64,000 bases of DNA from Mangifera indica (lineage: Eukaryota > Streptophyta > Magnoliopsida > Sapindales > Anacardiaceae): positions 5,146,001 to 5,210,000 of the forward strand of contig NC_058147.1 of NCBI RefSeq assembly GCF_011075055.1, written 5' to 3'. Positions 38,327 to 49,248 of this stretch are shown here, one piece after another. The notes below the pieces were generated by a model. That model ran no database searches. It worked only from the letters and a program-made list of their open reading frames with translations, and was not told the origin of the DNA. Positions within the stretch are counted from its first letter, which is position 1, and the number at the start of each line of letters is the position of its first letter. The translations under genes and the position numbers were made by a program.

Positions 38327-38878
38327 TAGGCCTAGATATAATTCAAACCAGCTTGATCTCGAAAGTCGATTCAGCTTGACTCAAATTGGTTTAATTAAAA
38401 TTCAAATCGAACTTGAGTTAAAAGATTTGATTTATTTTTTAATTCAAATCGAACTTGAGCCAAGAGATATTTGACTTAATTCAGCTCAAATCCAATTCGA
38501 ATCAATAGTTCGAATTTGTGACTTGATTCAATTCAAATTCATGGCTTGAATCAGTTCAAATTCGTAACTCAACTCAGCTCGAATAAAAAATTTTGAATAT
38601 TATTTAAGTAAAACAACGTCATTTTATCAATAAACCACAAACTTTAACTATGAATCTGAGTCATACATTTAAATTATCAATTTGAACTGAACCAAGTTAC
38701 GAATTCAAACCATTAATTCAAGCTACGAAATCAAGTCAAACTCAAACAGAATCAAGCTGAGTTATTTTTCATCCGAATCGAACTTAATTTTGACTCTACA
38801 AACTTGAGCCAAATTCGAATTGAATTATTTTTTGTCCAACCCAAACTCGAGCCAAGGGGTGTTCGGAATCCACCCCTA
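38327..38878. mobile_element. hAT-like foldback MITE
   Basis: Both arms are built of related CAAATCGAACTTGAG / CTCAAGTTCGATTTG-type words folding about a centre near 38610-38630. The centre holds AAAACAACGTCATTTTAT, a motif also central in the MITE at 57874. The right end, GTTCGGAATCCACCCCTA, and the left end, TAGGCCTAGATATAATTCAAACC, are imperfect inverted copies. The flanks GACAGAGG and GATGGAGC agree at only 5 of 8 positions. No coding capacity is present. Confidence 0.6.
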
Positions 38879-39998
38879 GATGGAGCGATGGCTAGATGAG
38901 GAAACAAACAATGCTTATTTAAAGGACATATTACAATCACGCATGCTTGTTATTCCAGCACTCACCTCAATCTTTGTATTTGTTTCTCAATGATCCTATC
39001 CAACATAAAAGGCTGCAGAAAACCACCAATCTCAAACATAAACATCACACTAGTACTTAATTTTTATCCTACTTTAAAAATAAAATCAATTTATAAGAGA
39101 AAATCTACAGCAGAAGGTTAATTTCCTCATTAAACTTGCATGTCAGACCAAGCTCTTTTTGCAATTAAGTGATCTTTCCCTATAAAATTTTCACTTCACA
39201 CAGCTGCCAAGATGACACTCCAAAAACTCTGTTATGACTCTTCCCTACTTCATTTTATTTCTAATCCCAGTTAACTCAATTCAGTCACAATTCTCATATG
39301 ACTCAGCAACCCAAACCAACTCATTTTTAATTGATGTCGATTATCTCATATCTAGGAAATAACTACGAATAAAAATCCATTGAACATGCCCTTTATAAGT
39401 GAAAAAGTGTTTAGTATCCATCGCCTGTGCACTACACCAGTTATGAATGCAAATGAATTCCATCAATGATAATTTAAAAATCAATAACTATAGTGGTTTC
39501 TGAACCTGAATCAAAGAATAGAAGAAGAACCCCCTTTTCACTAAATTGCAACAAAGTTGGAAGTGCTTTGCTAAGGGATTTTCACACAAATAATAAAGTC
39601 TACAGCTATTGTATTGGAACTTCAAGATCAAAGAGGCTCTTCCAGTAGCCAGTCACCTCTATCTCATTGATTGGTATCATTCTAGAGAATGGATATCTCC
39701 ACCTCCACAACTAGAATCAACACATTAAATATTCATGTAATGGTAAAACCATCTTTCATTTGAGTTCTAACACTTTATTTAATTATTATTATCGGGGCAT
39801 ACAAAGGGTGTTAAGATGGAACTGGATTTGCTTTCCAACTAAGGGTTTAACAAATGTTGCCCTTGGAAAAACATGCAATGGGAAGTATGGAATAAGGAAG
39901 GTCATTCAACAGGCAAATAATATTCTTGTCCGGACGTATCATCTGGAAAGAAAAAAAAATAATGCATGAAAAGAAAGGAATTCGTGTTATAATTGTAA
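38879..39998. other. Intergenic DNA and 3' UTR of the metallophosphoesterase-like gene
   Basis: No gene is recognised. The part closest to 39998 lies downstream of the minus-strand phosphoesterase-like gene and probably contains its 3' UTR. A short open frame from 39760 is unrecognised. Confidence 0.45.
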
Positions 39999-42900
39999 TT
40001 AGAGTCTTAAACTTCGCCATTGAGATATATTTGCTACAATTACAAATGACAGCAAAAGAACCAGAACAGAAGCATAGGCTGTTAGTATATGAGATTCCCT
40101 AGCAAGAGAGCAATAGCTAATACTTACTTCTCTTCTGTTCCCATGGAAGGTGGCAACAACAAACCCCGGGTCATCCCTTGCCTTCCATGTCATGGCTGAC
40201 ACAGTTACTTCACGAGTTCCATCTTGGTGAGTGTGATCACAAAATTCATGGGTGTGTGCACTGAAAATGATCCTGCAAACACAAATAAAATATGCAGTTT
40301 ATCATCTTACAATAAAAAATAATAGAAAAATAAAGTTATCAAGGCATGTCCAAACTTCAAGTATTAGTTTCTGAATTGAGGTATTATTGAAATTTTGTTG
40401 TTAGTCTCACAATATAAGTATATGAGGTCAGGAACTGCGAAAACACTTGACCCAACTTTATTCCACAAAACCTCTTTTTCTTTATACTTCCCTATTCAAA
40501 TAACACAATATACCGAGTTTTGACTTGAATAAATTATAACCCTTTACACACAGAGTGCAAAACAGAAAAAAGGAATAAAGGGTACATCAATGGATTCACA
40601 ATAGACTTTGATTTGGTACCCGGGAAATAGTGGGAAACAGAAAGGGCACTTCACATGCCCAATTTCACACCATAATGGAAAATATCACATGTTTTGTTGG
40701 AACGCGTATTCAACAAATTCAGCAATTTGATTTACTGGCACGAGAGAGAAGGTTTCTAACCTACGAATTTGGTTTTCTGTGTTAGGAGATCATATAACAA
40801 AAAACAAAGTTTCGAGATGAATAAAGTACGACTATAAAAACATACCACAAAGAGACATGGTACTCATATGGTTCGATATAACCCACCCACATCCACTTAT
40901 GAGAGAAATCTACTATAGTTTCATCAACATAATATACAATGGTACTCATCACCATAAACCTAGTACATAATTAACAGAGGAGAAACAATCCTAGTTTCTA
41001 ATCATACTCAACCCAATACTCAGAGATATAATCCTTCCCCAGTTTCTAAGGCACTCTACCCATGGTTTTAATAAATCCTTGATATTATATAACCCTGTGT
41101 TCCACATCCTCTCATAAACTTGAATTGGTTCTCATCCTTATATTTATATGAAGTCTATAGGACATTCTATTTCCAATAGGATTCATATTTCAATTCATAA
41201 TAGGACCTCAATATTCCTATTTACAATTATATTCTATTAAATAGTTTTCCTAAAGACATGCAATTTTACATGGAAGCAAATAGGAAAGCAAACCACAATA
41301 TCCCAACACTCTTACCAGGTAAACCATGACAAGGCATGCACAGATACCATAAAAATGCGTTTATTAACCAGCCCTTCTATAGTGTCAATCGAGAGAACCA
41401 AACTTCTGAAAGGCCACCATTCATTTTAGGCGAATGGTTAAATTCACTTGGATGTAGTTTCACTCGGCAAAGATGTACCATAAATATAAACTCATGTAAA
41501 ATTAAAAGAAACTTTTGAGATCAGGTTTTCAAAGTCTACCTAGTAATTAAAATCCATTTTCAAAATCAGTCTTGAGTTCAAGTTCTCAATATAAGAAATG
41601 GAAAACCTCATGGCCTAAGTGACAAACAATGCAAGCACCTCCTTCAAAAGATGACAAAAGATTCACAGTAAGAAAATAGTTGAACTAATGCAATTAAGAT
41701 CAAGTAGATTGACAATAAGCAACGCCAACAGAAATATAAAGAAAGTGTGATGTAGATTAAAGAAAAAGGAGCTACCTTGGCTTGATAGATTGGAAAATGT
41801 ATTTGGTAGCATTAGGGGGTACTGTGTGCAACAAATCATAAGGCCCGGGCCCTAAGACCCCCCTAAAATATAAAAAGTTCAACATGAGTTAAGTACCAAT
41901 TACAACCAGCATGACTGATACAAAGCAAGTTCAATGTGTAATGGAAAAAAATGGACCATATATAAAGTTGGTACTGCAACTGGAAAGATGAGTTACTACC
42001 ACATTTTGCAAATAACTGGATATAGGATTAATTTTCCACAGAGCTTGTCAGTTCTCATTCCCAACAACTCCACTTTATGTAGGAAAATAATGATGAATAA
42101 AAAAGAAACATGGCCTAGCAGCAATCTGGCCTTCAATATTAGACCTGAAGGTACTCCATATAACAGCATGCTCTCAGCTCCCAATGAATCAATACATTCT
42201 TTACTATTTTGAATATAACTCTTGTGATTTAAATGTTGGAAAACAAGGTTATTTACATATTTGCTATAAGGGAGTCAAAGTTTAAAATGATAATAAATGA
42301 TAAAGTAATAGATCTACCTGCTCTCACGAGTATTTGAATTCTCGTGTGAACACTTGCCGTCATCTCTCCGGTCCAAGGGAAAATGAAGCAATAGAACAGG
42401 GCCAGATAAGGATGACGTATCATTTTCTCTCCTGGCAAAGTCATTGTATGTCTTACCGAATTTACCAGAATAATTAATTGCCTCTGCAGTGCCTTCTTCA
42501 CCCATTCTTAGATCTATTCTCTCCCTCTCTATGACCTTTTCAACACTAAACCTTAGTTTATTGTTACCACATAGCAGTGCTACAGCATTCACTGAAACAA
42601 AGCTGACATTACTAATTTCAAATGCACCACAACCAGCTGAATCCAAGCCAGGCAAATTCCCAGCTATCCAATTAACAGACTGTGGATTAAGCCCACTGCA
42701 CTCTCCGATATCCCTATCACCCAAAGTAACATGGAAAGGAAGACCAAGAAAGGGTCCCAACATTCGATCAAATTGATTGAATACTGGCAACCAATTACTT
42801 CTCGTCGATTCTGACCCTCTAGCAGAAACATCTCCTAATACTAGCAGCATATCAGGGTTCAAACTGTCAAAAGATTTCTGCATCACATGTATGAATAAAC

Positions 42901-43376
42901 TTTAGGAATATAAATGCTTTCTTTAACACATTAATTTGGAAAAGATCCAATAGAAACTAGAAAGCAATGCAAACCAGAATGTAACTCAAGGACAATTGAC
43001 CAAACGTATTGAAATTAACACTATTTCTAAGCAGCTTTAAAAACCATTTTATCAAAAAAAATTTCCCAATTAAAACAGCATAATTTTACACATGTAACAA
43101 GCTTCAAAGTTAAAACATAACAACGATTACCCTGAAGAATTTGGCCATGTAATAATCTCTAAAATATCGATTCACAAAACCAGCTTCGGACCCTAACAAT
43201 AACAAATCACCAACAAGCATCACTTTCAACTCCTCAGTGCCCCGACCTGATTCGTGCTCGTAAGGATCCGGTCCAGGTATGATTTTGCAAGAGGGAGCTG
43301 AGACCCACTCTTCGTACACCATCAATGACGAGACTACTATAAGAGACAACACTGAACGCCATGCAATTGCCTCCAT
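39999..43376 (-). CDS. Membrane-anchored metallophosphoesterase-fold protein (Cdc1/Ted1/MPPE1-like) with altered active site
   Basis: It resembles the Cdc1/Ted1/MPPE1 group, ER-Golgi membrane phosphoesterases that process GPI anchors. Four exons join in phase: 43376-43131, 42877-42318, 41862-41776 and 40272-39999, giving 388 aa. A signal-anchor-like segment is at about 5-20 (SVLSLIVVSSLMV). A C-terminal span lies at about 362-382 (SVLVLLLSFVIVANI). Phosphoesterase motifs are only partly kept. VGDLLLLG (about 56-62) has Asp57 but Leu where the family has the D-x-H histidine. LGDVSARG keeps Asp98. GDRDIG (135-140) replaces the GNH(D/E) Asn and His with Asp and Arg. LLLHFPLDR (His247) and SAHTHEFC (His304, His306) are kept. 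It may therefore be a low-activity enzyme or a pseudoenzyme. The frame is clean, so it is not a pseudogene. ATG 43376 is the first Met. Confidence 0.85.
40780..41308 (-). mobile_element. Probable solo copia LTR inside intron 3 of the phosphoesterase-like gene
   Basis: On the plus strand the segment opens TGTTAGGAGATCATATAAC and closes ATATCCCAACA, so both ends obey the TG...CA rule. Read on the minus strand it starts TGTTGGGATATTGTGG and later contains GTGGATGTGGGTGGGTTATA followed by TCGAACCATAT, typical of copia LTRs. There is no second LTR or coding region. The flanks TTCTG and CTCTT do not form a clean 5-bp duplication. It lies wholly within the intron at 40273-41775. Confidence 0.6.
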
Positions 43377-43619
43377 CTTCGTGGTTCCTGAGCAGGACAC
43401 GTGGCTAGAATATAGGGTTCGCCATTGTTATGTCCTGACACCGCAAGAGTAGCAAGTAGGGATAACGGAAGACCTCTGTTCAGTTGATCCAGTTGGGTTA
43501 CTGTTACGCTTGTAAAGTTTATTCGGGTCTCGTGCTGTGTGGTTGCATCCGGTTCGCGCACCTAACTTCGGTCGATTTGCCACGTCAACAGGGTAATTTG
43601 GCATAAAAATGATTGAATT
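43377..43619 (-). promoter_or_regulatory. Upstream region of the phosphoesterase-like gene
   Basis: A short, less AT-rich stretch separates the start codon from the MULE element at 43620. It holds GACACGTGGC near 43395-43404, a G-box-like core. No TATA box is obvious. Confidence 0.35.
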
Positions 43620-44301
43620 GGACACAAGACTTATCATGCAAATATTATTTTCCTAAATTTTTATCTCTAAACTTTTAAAATTTTATTTATACATTAATAA
43701 ATAATTAAGTTTATTAATTTTAAGAATAAAATCGTTATTTCATCTATAATATTAAAAATAAACTTTAATTTTATCTCATTTTTTCTTTTTATAAACCGTA
43801 AAAACTAATAATTTCCTCTTTAGGCTAAGTTTTAAAACATAATATTTCTCCCATTAGGATTTTGTTTTCAAACTCCGACAATCTCTCCCTCTCGACACTT
43901 TTTCTCTCTTTGAAAATCTTTCGTCTCTCACCTAGACCTCACCTCGATGATGATTGAAGCTGAGAAGATGGTTCTTCGTCTTTCTAGACAAAGACAAAAT
44001 TTTTATCTTCATCTTCTTAATTTTAATCGATGCCGACTAAAGGTTTAAGTGAGAGGAGAGAGATTGTGGAGGAAGAGACTAGTGGTAATGGTGTCGAAGT
44101 TTGAAAACTAATTTTAAAATTGGGTTTAGGAAAAAAATAATTAATTTTTTAGATTTAAGATAAGAAAATGAGATACAAAATTAAGAAATTAGAATTTTGT
44201 TAACTTTAACAATTTGTAAATGAGTAAATAAAATTTTCAAAATTAAATGGTAAAATACTTAAGAATACAATATACTTTGAGTGAGAATAAACCCTTTGGC
44301 T
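43620..44301. mobile_element. Foldback MULE-type MITE, copy 8
   Basis: The left end GGACACAAGACTTATCATGC and right end TGAGTGAGAATAAACCCTTTGGC(T) are degenerate family termini. The arms mirror each other (CTTTAGGCTAAGTTTTAAAAC against AAAATTGGGTTTAGG). The interior carries CTCTCCCTCTCGACAC and its mirror. No 9-bp repeat is recognisable. It sits about 245 bases upstream of the phosphoesterase-like start codon. Confidence 0.65.
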
Positions 44302-45644
44302 TTTTATATGAATGGAATCATAGTGATTGTCCATGCTTATGTTCACAATTCTACTTGATGGGAATTGAATCCAAGTAATTCGAGGAGGAATTCTTATTTA
44401 TGTTTTATAAATATAATCATAAATTTTTTTTCTTGAATTTGTATTTATAAAAGTAAAATTGATTCTTCTATTAAGCAAAGGAGATTAACACCGAGCTGTT
44501 AATAATTTCCAATTCCAAATAGTCTTAGCAATTTATATTTTTCTACCAAAAAAATTATCATTTTAGTATTTTTTATTATTCATGATAATAAAATGCCCTT
44601 TAAACTTACGAAATCAATTTAATACCAAAAAGAAAAACCCAATAAACAATCATCAAATACAACAAATTTTGAATTAATCTTCGTATAAATATATAGATAT
44701 AATGAACTTTCTCCATTGATTTTGAAATCAAGAAGTTGAAATTTGAATGAAAATATGAAAATGAAAATTTGTAAACTTGGTTTGTATATATTATCGGAGT
44801 TCATATAGAAAAGGTTGAGAATATTTTGGCATTTAAATTTAGGTTTTCGTTATATTCTATGAACCCTAAATAATAATTAAATCATTTTAATTAATTACCT
44901 GTATTAAAATATGATCTTCGGTTAGATTCTTAATATACATCAAATTAAAAGAAGATCCATAAATTTAATAATAATTTTTTTCTTTATTTAATAAAGTTAA
45001 TTTAGAAATATAATTTATAACTATTGTGTTCAGATCTCATCATCGTTCATGCGGGATCAAGCTATGATATAATCTCTCCATCTCAGTTCTTGTTAAAGTT
45101 CACACTAAATCTCCCATGGCTAAGGCCCTTCAATCGGCATGAGGTGACTCACTCAACTCGTTTAAACCGCATCTGTGGTGCCGTGGTGGTGACCATTATG
45201 AGTTTTAATTTGTATATAAATTAGTGAATACGTATATGTGTGCGTGTATGTGTGTCTATATATATTTATATATATAAAATGTGGTGGGTTGAAAAGCGTT
45301 TAAATTTAAATAAGTGTTTTACCAAACGTAGAAGGCGAGGTTGCCGCACCAGACACGACGGGGATTTGGTCAAGCACCAATCTGATCTAATTATTCTTAC
45401 CTTTACCACTCACCCCACCTACTCTCTGTCTGCATTGCTCATTGGATCTCATTAAAACGCAATATATGTCTAAACTTACAATAATACCCTTCCTTTATAC
45501 AACATTCAAATTGTGTTTCTACTGTGTGTAGAAGAATACTACAGGCTATATTTGTCTTTTTGCACATAAATAATAATTTGTCAAATTGTCATTTTCTTTT
45601 CTCCTCCCCCGTAGACTTTCCTGGTCATGACTCATGACTATCAC
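44302..45644. other. Intergenic region without recognisable genes
   Basis: The region is AT-rich, with a mixed TGTG/TATA simple repeat at about 45232-45282. No gene, RNA or transposon ends are seen. Confidence 0.5.
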
Positions 45645-46580
45645 GGGAAAAGGAGTATTTCCCACCCATTTTTTAGGTCTAATTCAAACTCAAACTGATA
45701 TCCACAAGAGATAAAAAATCTTTTCCCCCACCCATAACCAAATTGCAGTCTAATTTTTTAGTTAGAGATAGGGGCAAAATCGATATTTTTCTGTTTAAAA
45801 CCTTAAAACTTTAAAATTTCATCATTTCCCCCCTCCAGGTTTTAAAAACTAACAACTTAACCCATCCTCAAAGTTTAAAAAAGTTTAAATTTCACTTCTA
45901 GGGTTTGTTTCCTTCTCCGGCCACCACCAACGACCAACACATTCCATCGATCTCGTATTTTCGACTACAAAAGATGATGAAAGACAACCCTTTGTCATCC
46001 AGATCTAGAAGAATAGACGAAGGACGATATCATCACGTCTAGATGATGCAACGAGCGATGGAGCGTCGTCCTTCGTCGTCTAGGTGGAGCGATGAAGAGA
46101 GACCTCTTCGTCGCACGATCGTGCGACAAAGAGATCTCTGTCTCTTCGTCACATCGTGCGACGAGGAAATGAAGATCTCTTCATTGCACCACCACTGTCG
46201 CACTAGAAGAAGGAAGAGGTCGGTGACGACGTCGGAAGATGAAGTTGAAGAATGAAGGTGAAACTGTTATTTTTGAAAGTTATGGGGAGGGTTACGTTTT
46301 GAAAAATATGGAAACCCTAGGTTTGGGGGTGAAAATATTAGTTTTCAAAGTTTAAAATTTGGTTAAGGATGAAATGTTAGTTTCTAAAACCTAAGAGGGG
46401 TAAAAAGTAACAAATTTTATAACTTTTTAATATAAACAATAAAATATCGATTTTGTCTCTGTCTCTAACTGAGAAATTTGATGATAGTTTGATCATGGGT
46501 GAAAAAAAATTTTTTTTATCTCCCATGAGTATTAGTTTGAGATAGACCTAAAAAATGGATAGAAAATAGTCCCTTTCCTT
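45645..46580. mobile_element. Foldback MULE-type MITE, second subfamily
   Basis: The left end GGGAAAAGGAGTATTTCCCA then CCCATTTTTTAGGTCT is mirrored by AGACCTAAAAAATGGATAG then AAAATAGTCCCTTTCC at the right. The flanks GACTATCAC (45636-45644) and TACTATCAC (46581-46589) agree at 8 of 9 bases. The arms continue with TTCATCATTTCCCCCCTCC against GGGTAAAAAGTAAC-type sequence. The centre is GC-richer, with many CGTCG/CGACG words and an 18-bp perfect palindrome at 46110-46127. The outer ends differ from the GGCCAAA family, so this is a separate subfamily. Confidence 0.75.
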
Positions 46581-47640
46581 TACTATCACTCATGTTATAA
46601 CTTTAAAATTTTTTGCGGGATTCATGATGTATAAATTATAATTGGCAGCACGTTAAAACTTGGTAATTTACCAACAATACAAAAGAGTTTAAATATGGTG
46701 CAACGAAAAAGAGCCACATGAAATTTCTGCCTTATTGCAAATAAACATTCTCTTTTATGCTCCATTAAAGTTTGTAAAAACCACCATGCCCGTTGTCCCG
46801 AGGAGCCTTGCCATCTTCCGATTTTTCGTTGAGTCCAATATGTCAAGTTGACGTACGGGCTCGCCTTTGACTATTGAGGGTGTGACAACAATCTAATAGA
46901 TTAAAACATAACATATTTTGTTATATGATAGAATAGTGCAACGTGTAAAGTAATAATAAAATATTTTTATCTTTTATTAGTCAATTGGAAGATTTATAAA
47001 TTAGTAAATTTACTAAATTACCATCAATCATTTATGAACAAAAAAAAAAGAATATACTTTCAAAATCTTAAAACGATTTTGTTACTTAACTTTATCCTCG
47101 TTACGGTGGGGTTAAGTTAACCTTAGGAAACCGTCTAACCTCGTCCTGAGCCCACGTGGGACTCTAGCAAACCCTGATGTACTCATTTTGTTTGACATAT
47201 TTACCCTTAAGATCCCCACAAATGGCATCTCTCCCATCAATGCTCCATGCTCCCAGCCGACGTGGCACTTGTTGTAGTTCCCACTCGTAACAAGAGCAAT
47301 GTTTATTACCACTTTAGCACAAGATTCTTACATGTGAGTATTGTACACGCAAGTCAGACTTCCAATAATATTTTATCCTTAGATGTGAACTACCTAAGTT
47401 ACCCTTATCCTTATCTCTAGATCTCCATCCATTTCTCTTACTTGGATTATTAGATTAGATCACTAGTTTAAGTTTAGTGCACGGCGAATTCGAAGAAGGC
47501 AGAAGTGTAAATATAGGGGCGTGGGGGGATCTTTTCGTAATTTCGATTTCTTTCGAACAATCAAAAAAGTTGTTGATTAAAAACTCACCGGGAGTATTTA
47601 ACGGTGAACGGAGAAAATTACGGGCGGCGAGATGGGCACG
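46581..47640 (+). other. Intergenic DNA upstream of the helicase gene
   Basis: No gene is seen. ACGT-core words occur: CCCACGTGGG at 47152-47161 and CCGACGTGGCA near 47258. These could act as distal promoter elements of the helicase gene, but position alone supports this. Confidence 0.4.
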
Positions 47641-49248
47641 TTATTTCCTATATAAACCCATCGCCACACCGTTTCTTTTCCTCATATTATAGCCTTCGCT
47701 CTCTTTGCTTTCCTTCTATAGAGCCTCCATCTCTCTGTTACTATTTCTTTCTCTCTAGGTTCAAAGCTGCTCTTAAGAGGTAAAAATTAAAGAAAACCTC
47801 TCTCTTCACTGCAGTTGTTATTTTTTCTTGAATTTAAATCTTGTTTACATAATTTATTCCAGAAATATCATTGTCAGAACATATCGAAGATCGGAAAAAA
47901 TTTAAAAAAAAAAAAAGAGATGGAGCGAGTCTTGCCTTTGACATTAACTTGTTCTTCACTTGGAATTAATAAAAATGATAATTAGGCTTGATCTGTGAAC
48001 AACAGTTCGTGATGTAAATGATGACTAATTAGGACGGGATTTGATAATTTTTTGATAGATTAATTGAAATACTGTAGAAAACGTGAATAAAGAGTTTTAT
48101 TTTCTTCAAACCCTAGGAAAAACATCTTGGTCGATTATGAATTTCGATCTGGAGTGATTTATGGTTTAATTAGTGATGTTAATGCGTGCTAATCATAAAT
48201 CTTGGTCAGCTTCTGGTTTGTTAGAGAACAATAGGTCATGCTATATGATTAGGTAAAAGAATTTCTTATGCTATGTTGTTTATCTTTATCTGATAATGTG
48301 GTTTCTTTATATTCATTTTTATGTTTTTGATGTCGAATTTTCACTTTCCAGTCTATTGTTTTCAGTAATGGTTTTTCGATGGTTCTTATTGTTTGGTGAC
48401 ATACTAGAAGTTTAGGTTTGTATGTGTATTTGTAATTTCTATGTTTTTTCTGTATTTGCCAAGATTTAAACAGTATGTTCGTTGCTCAAGTGCTGTAGAT
48501 GTCTCAACAGAATTAGTGCTACTTGGTTGTTATTTCTAAAACAAATCTTGACGATTTTGCGTGATATTATTCCTTTCCTTTTATCTGGTTGAGATATATG
48601 GAATGATGAAATGACTAACACTGCAGGTGAAGAAGCAGACTTTTTTAACTTTTTGTAGTGTGAAACTAATGTTATTGTATACTGGGCCTTTGGCACTGGG
48701 TTTGCTGTGAAGTTTTTTGACTTCTGCTACTTCAATGATTTTCTTATAATTATTCAAGAAGTTATTGTGCTTTGTGACCTGTGTATTATTGCTCTTTCAT
48801 ATTATATTGGGTATTCGGGTTTTTAGATAAATGTATTACTAAATATGGAAGAATTGTTAGGTGACTCTAGCTGTTTTTTAGATTATATTCCTTATGAAAT
48901 AGTAGAGGCTTTCATTCTAAGTCTATATGTCTAGGAGGTACGTTTTATGCCAAATGTTTGGTTTCATTAGTTGTTATTTTTCTAGTCAGCATCATAGGAA
49001 GATACCAATTGTTTAGTAATTTTTGCTTGTTTTTAAGTGTTTATATACTTTCCTCCCCTGAACATTTAGTTTTGTAGAATTTAATTTGCCGAACCCACTG
49101 ATTTATAAACTTTCTGACACCGCCAAGAATTTTTCTATTCCTTTGCAGTTGGTATGTCATGTTCATTTCTTGCTGAAAAGAGAACAGAAAGAGTGCCAAT
49201 TGGACTTATCTCAATACACAGTTTCCTTTGTATGCATTTGCATATGAA
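47641..49248 (+). promoter_or_regulatory. Core promoter, split 5' leader and uORF of the helicase gene
   Basis: TATATAAAC at 47649-47657 is a good TATA box, predicting transcription start near 47680. Leader exon 1 would end at 47779 (CTTAAGAG before GTAAAAATT), and the leader intron would end at 49148 after a pyrimidine tract and TTTGCAG. Leader exon 2 then holds an ATG at 49154 opening a 68-codon frame (ending 49360) out of frame with the main start at 49249. Long leader introns are frequent in plant housekeeping genes. Confidence 0.55.

Noticed and set aside
43377..43400. An eight-codon N-terminal extension of the phosphoesterase-like protein
   Set aside because: The extension would start at GTG. 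The first ATG is at 43376, which also begins the hydrophobic N-terminal segment.
49228..49248. A seven-codon extension (MYAFAYE-like) before MGSRGR in the helicase
   Set aside because: It would start at TTG. MGSRGR is the conserved family start and has its own ATG at 49249.
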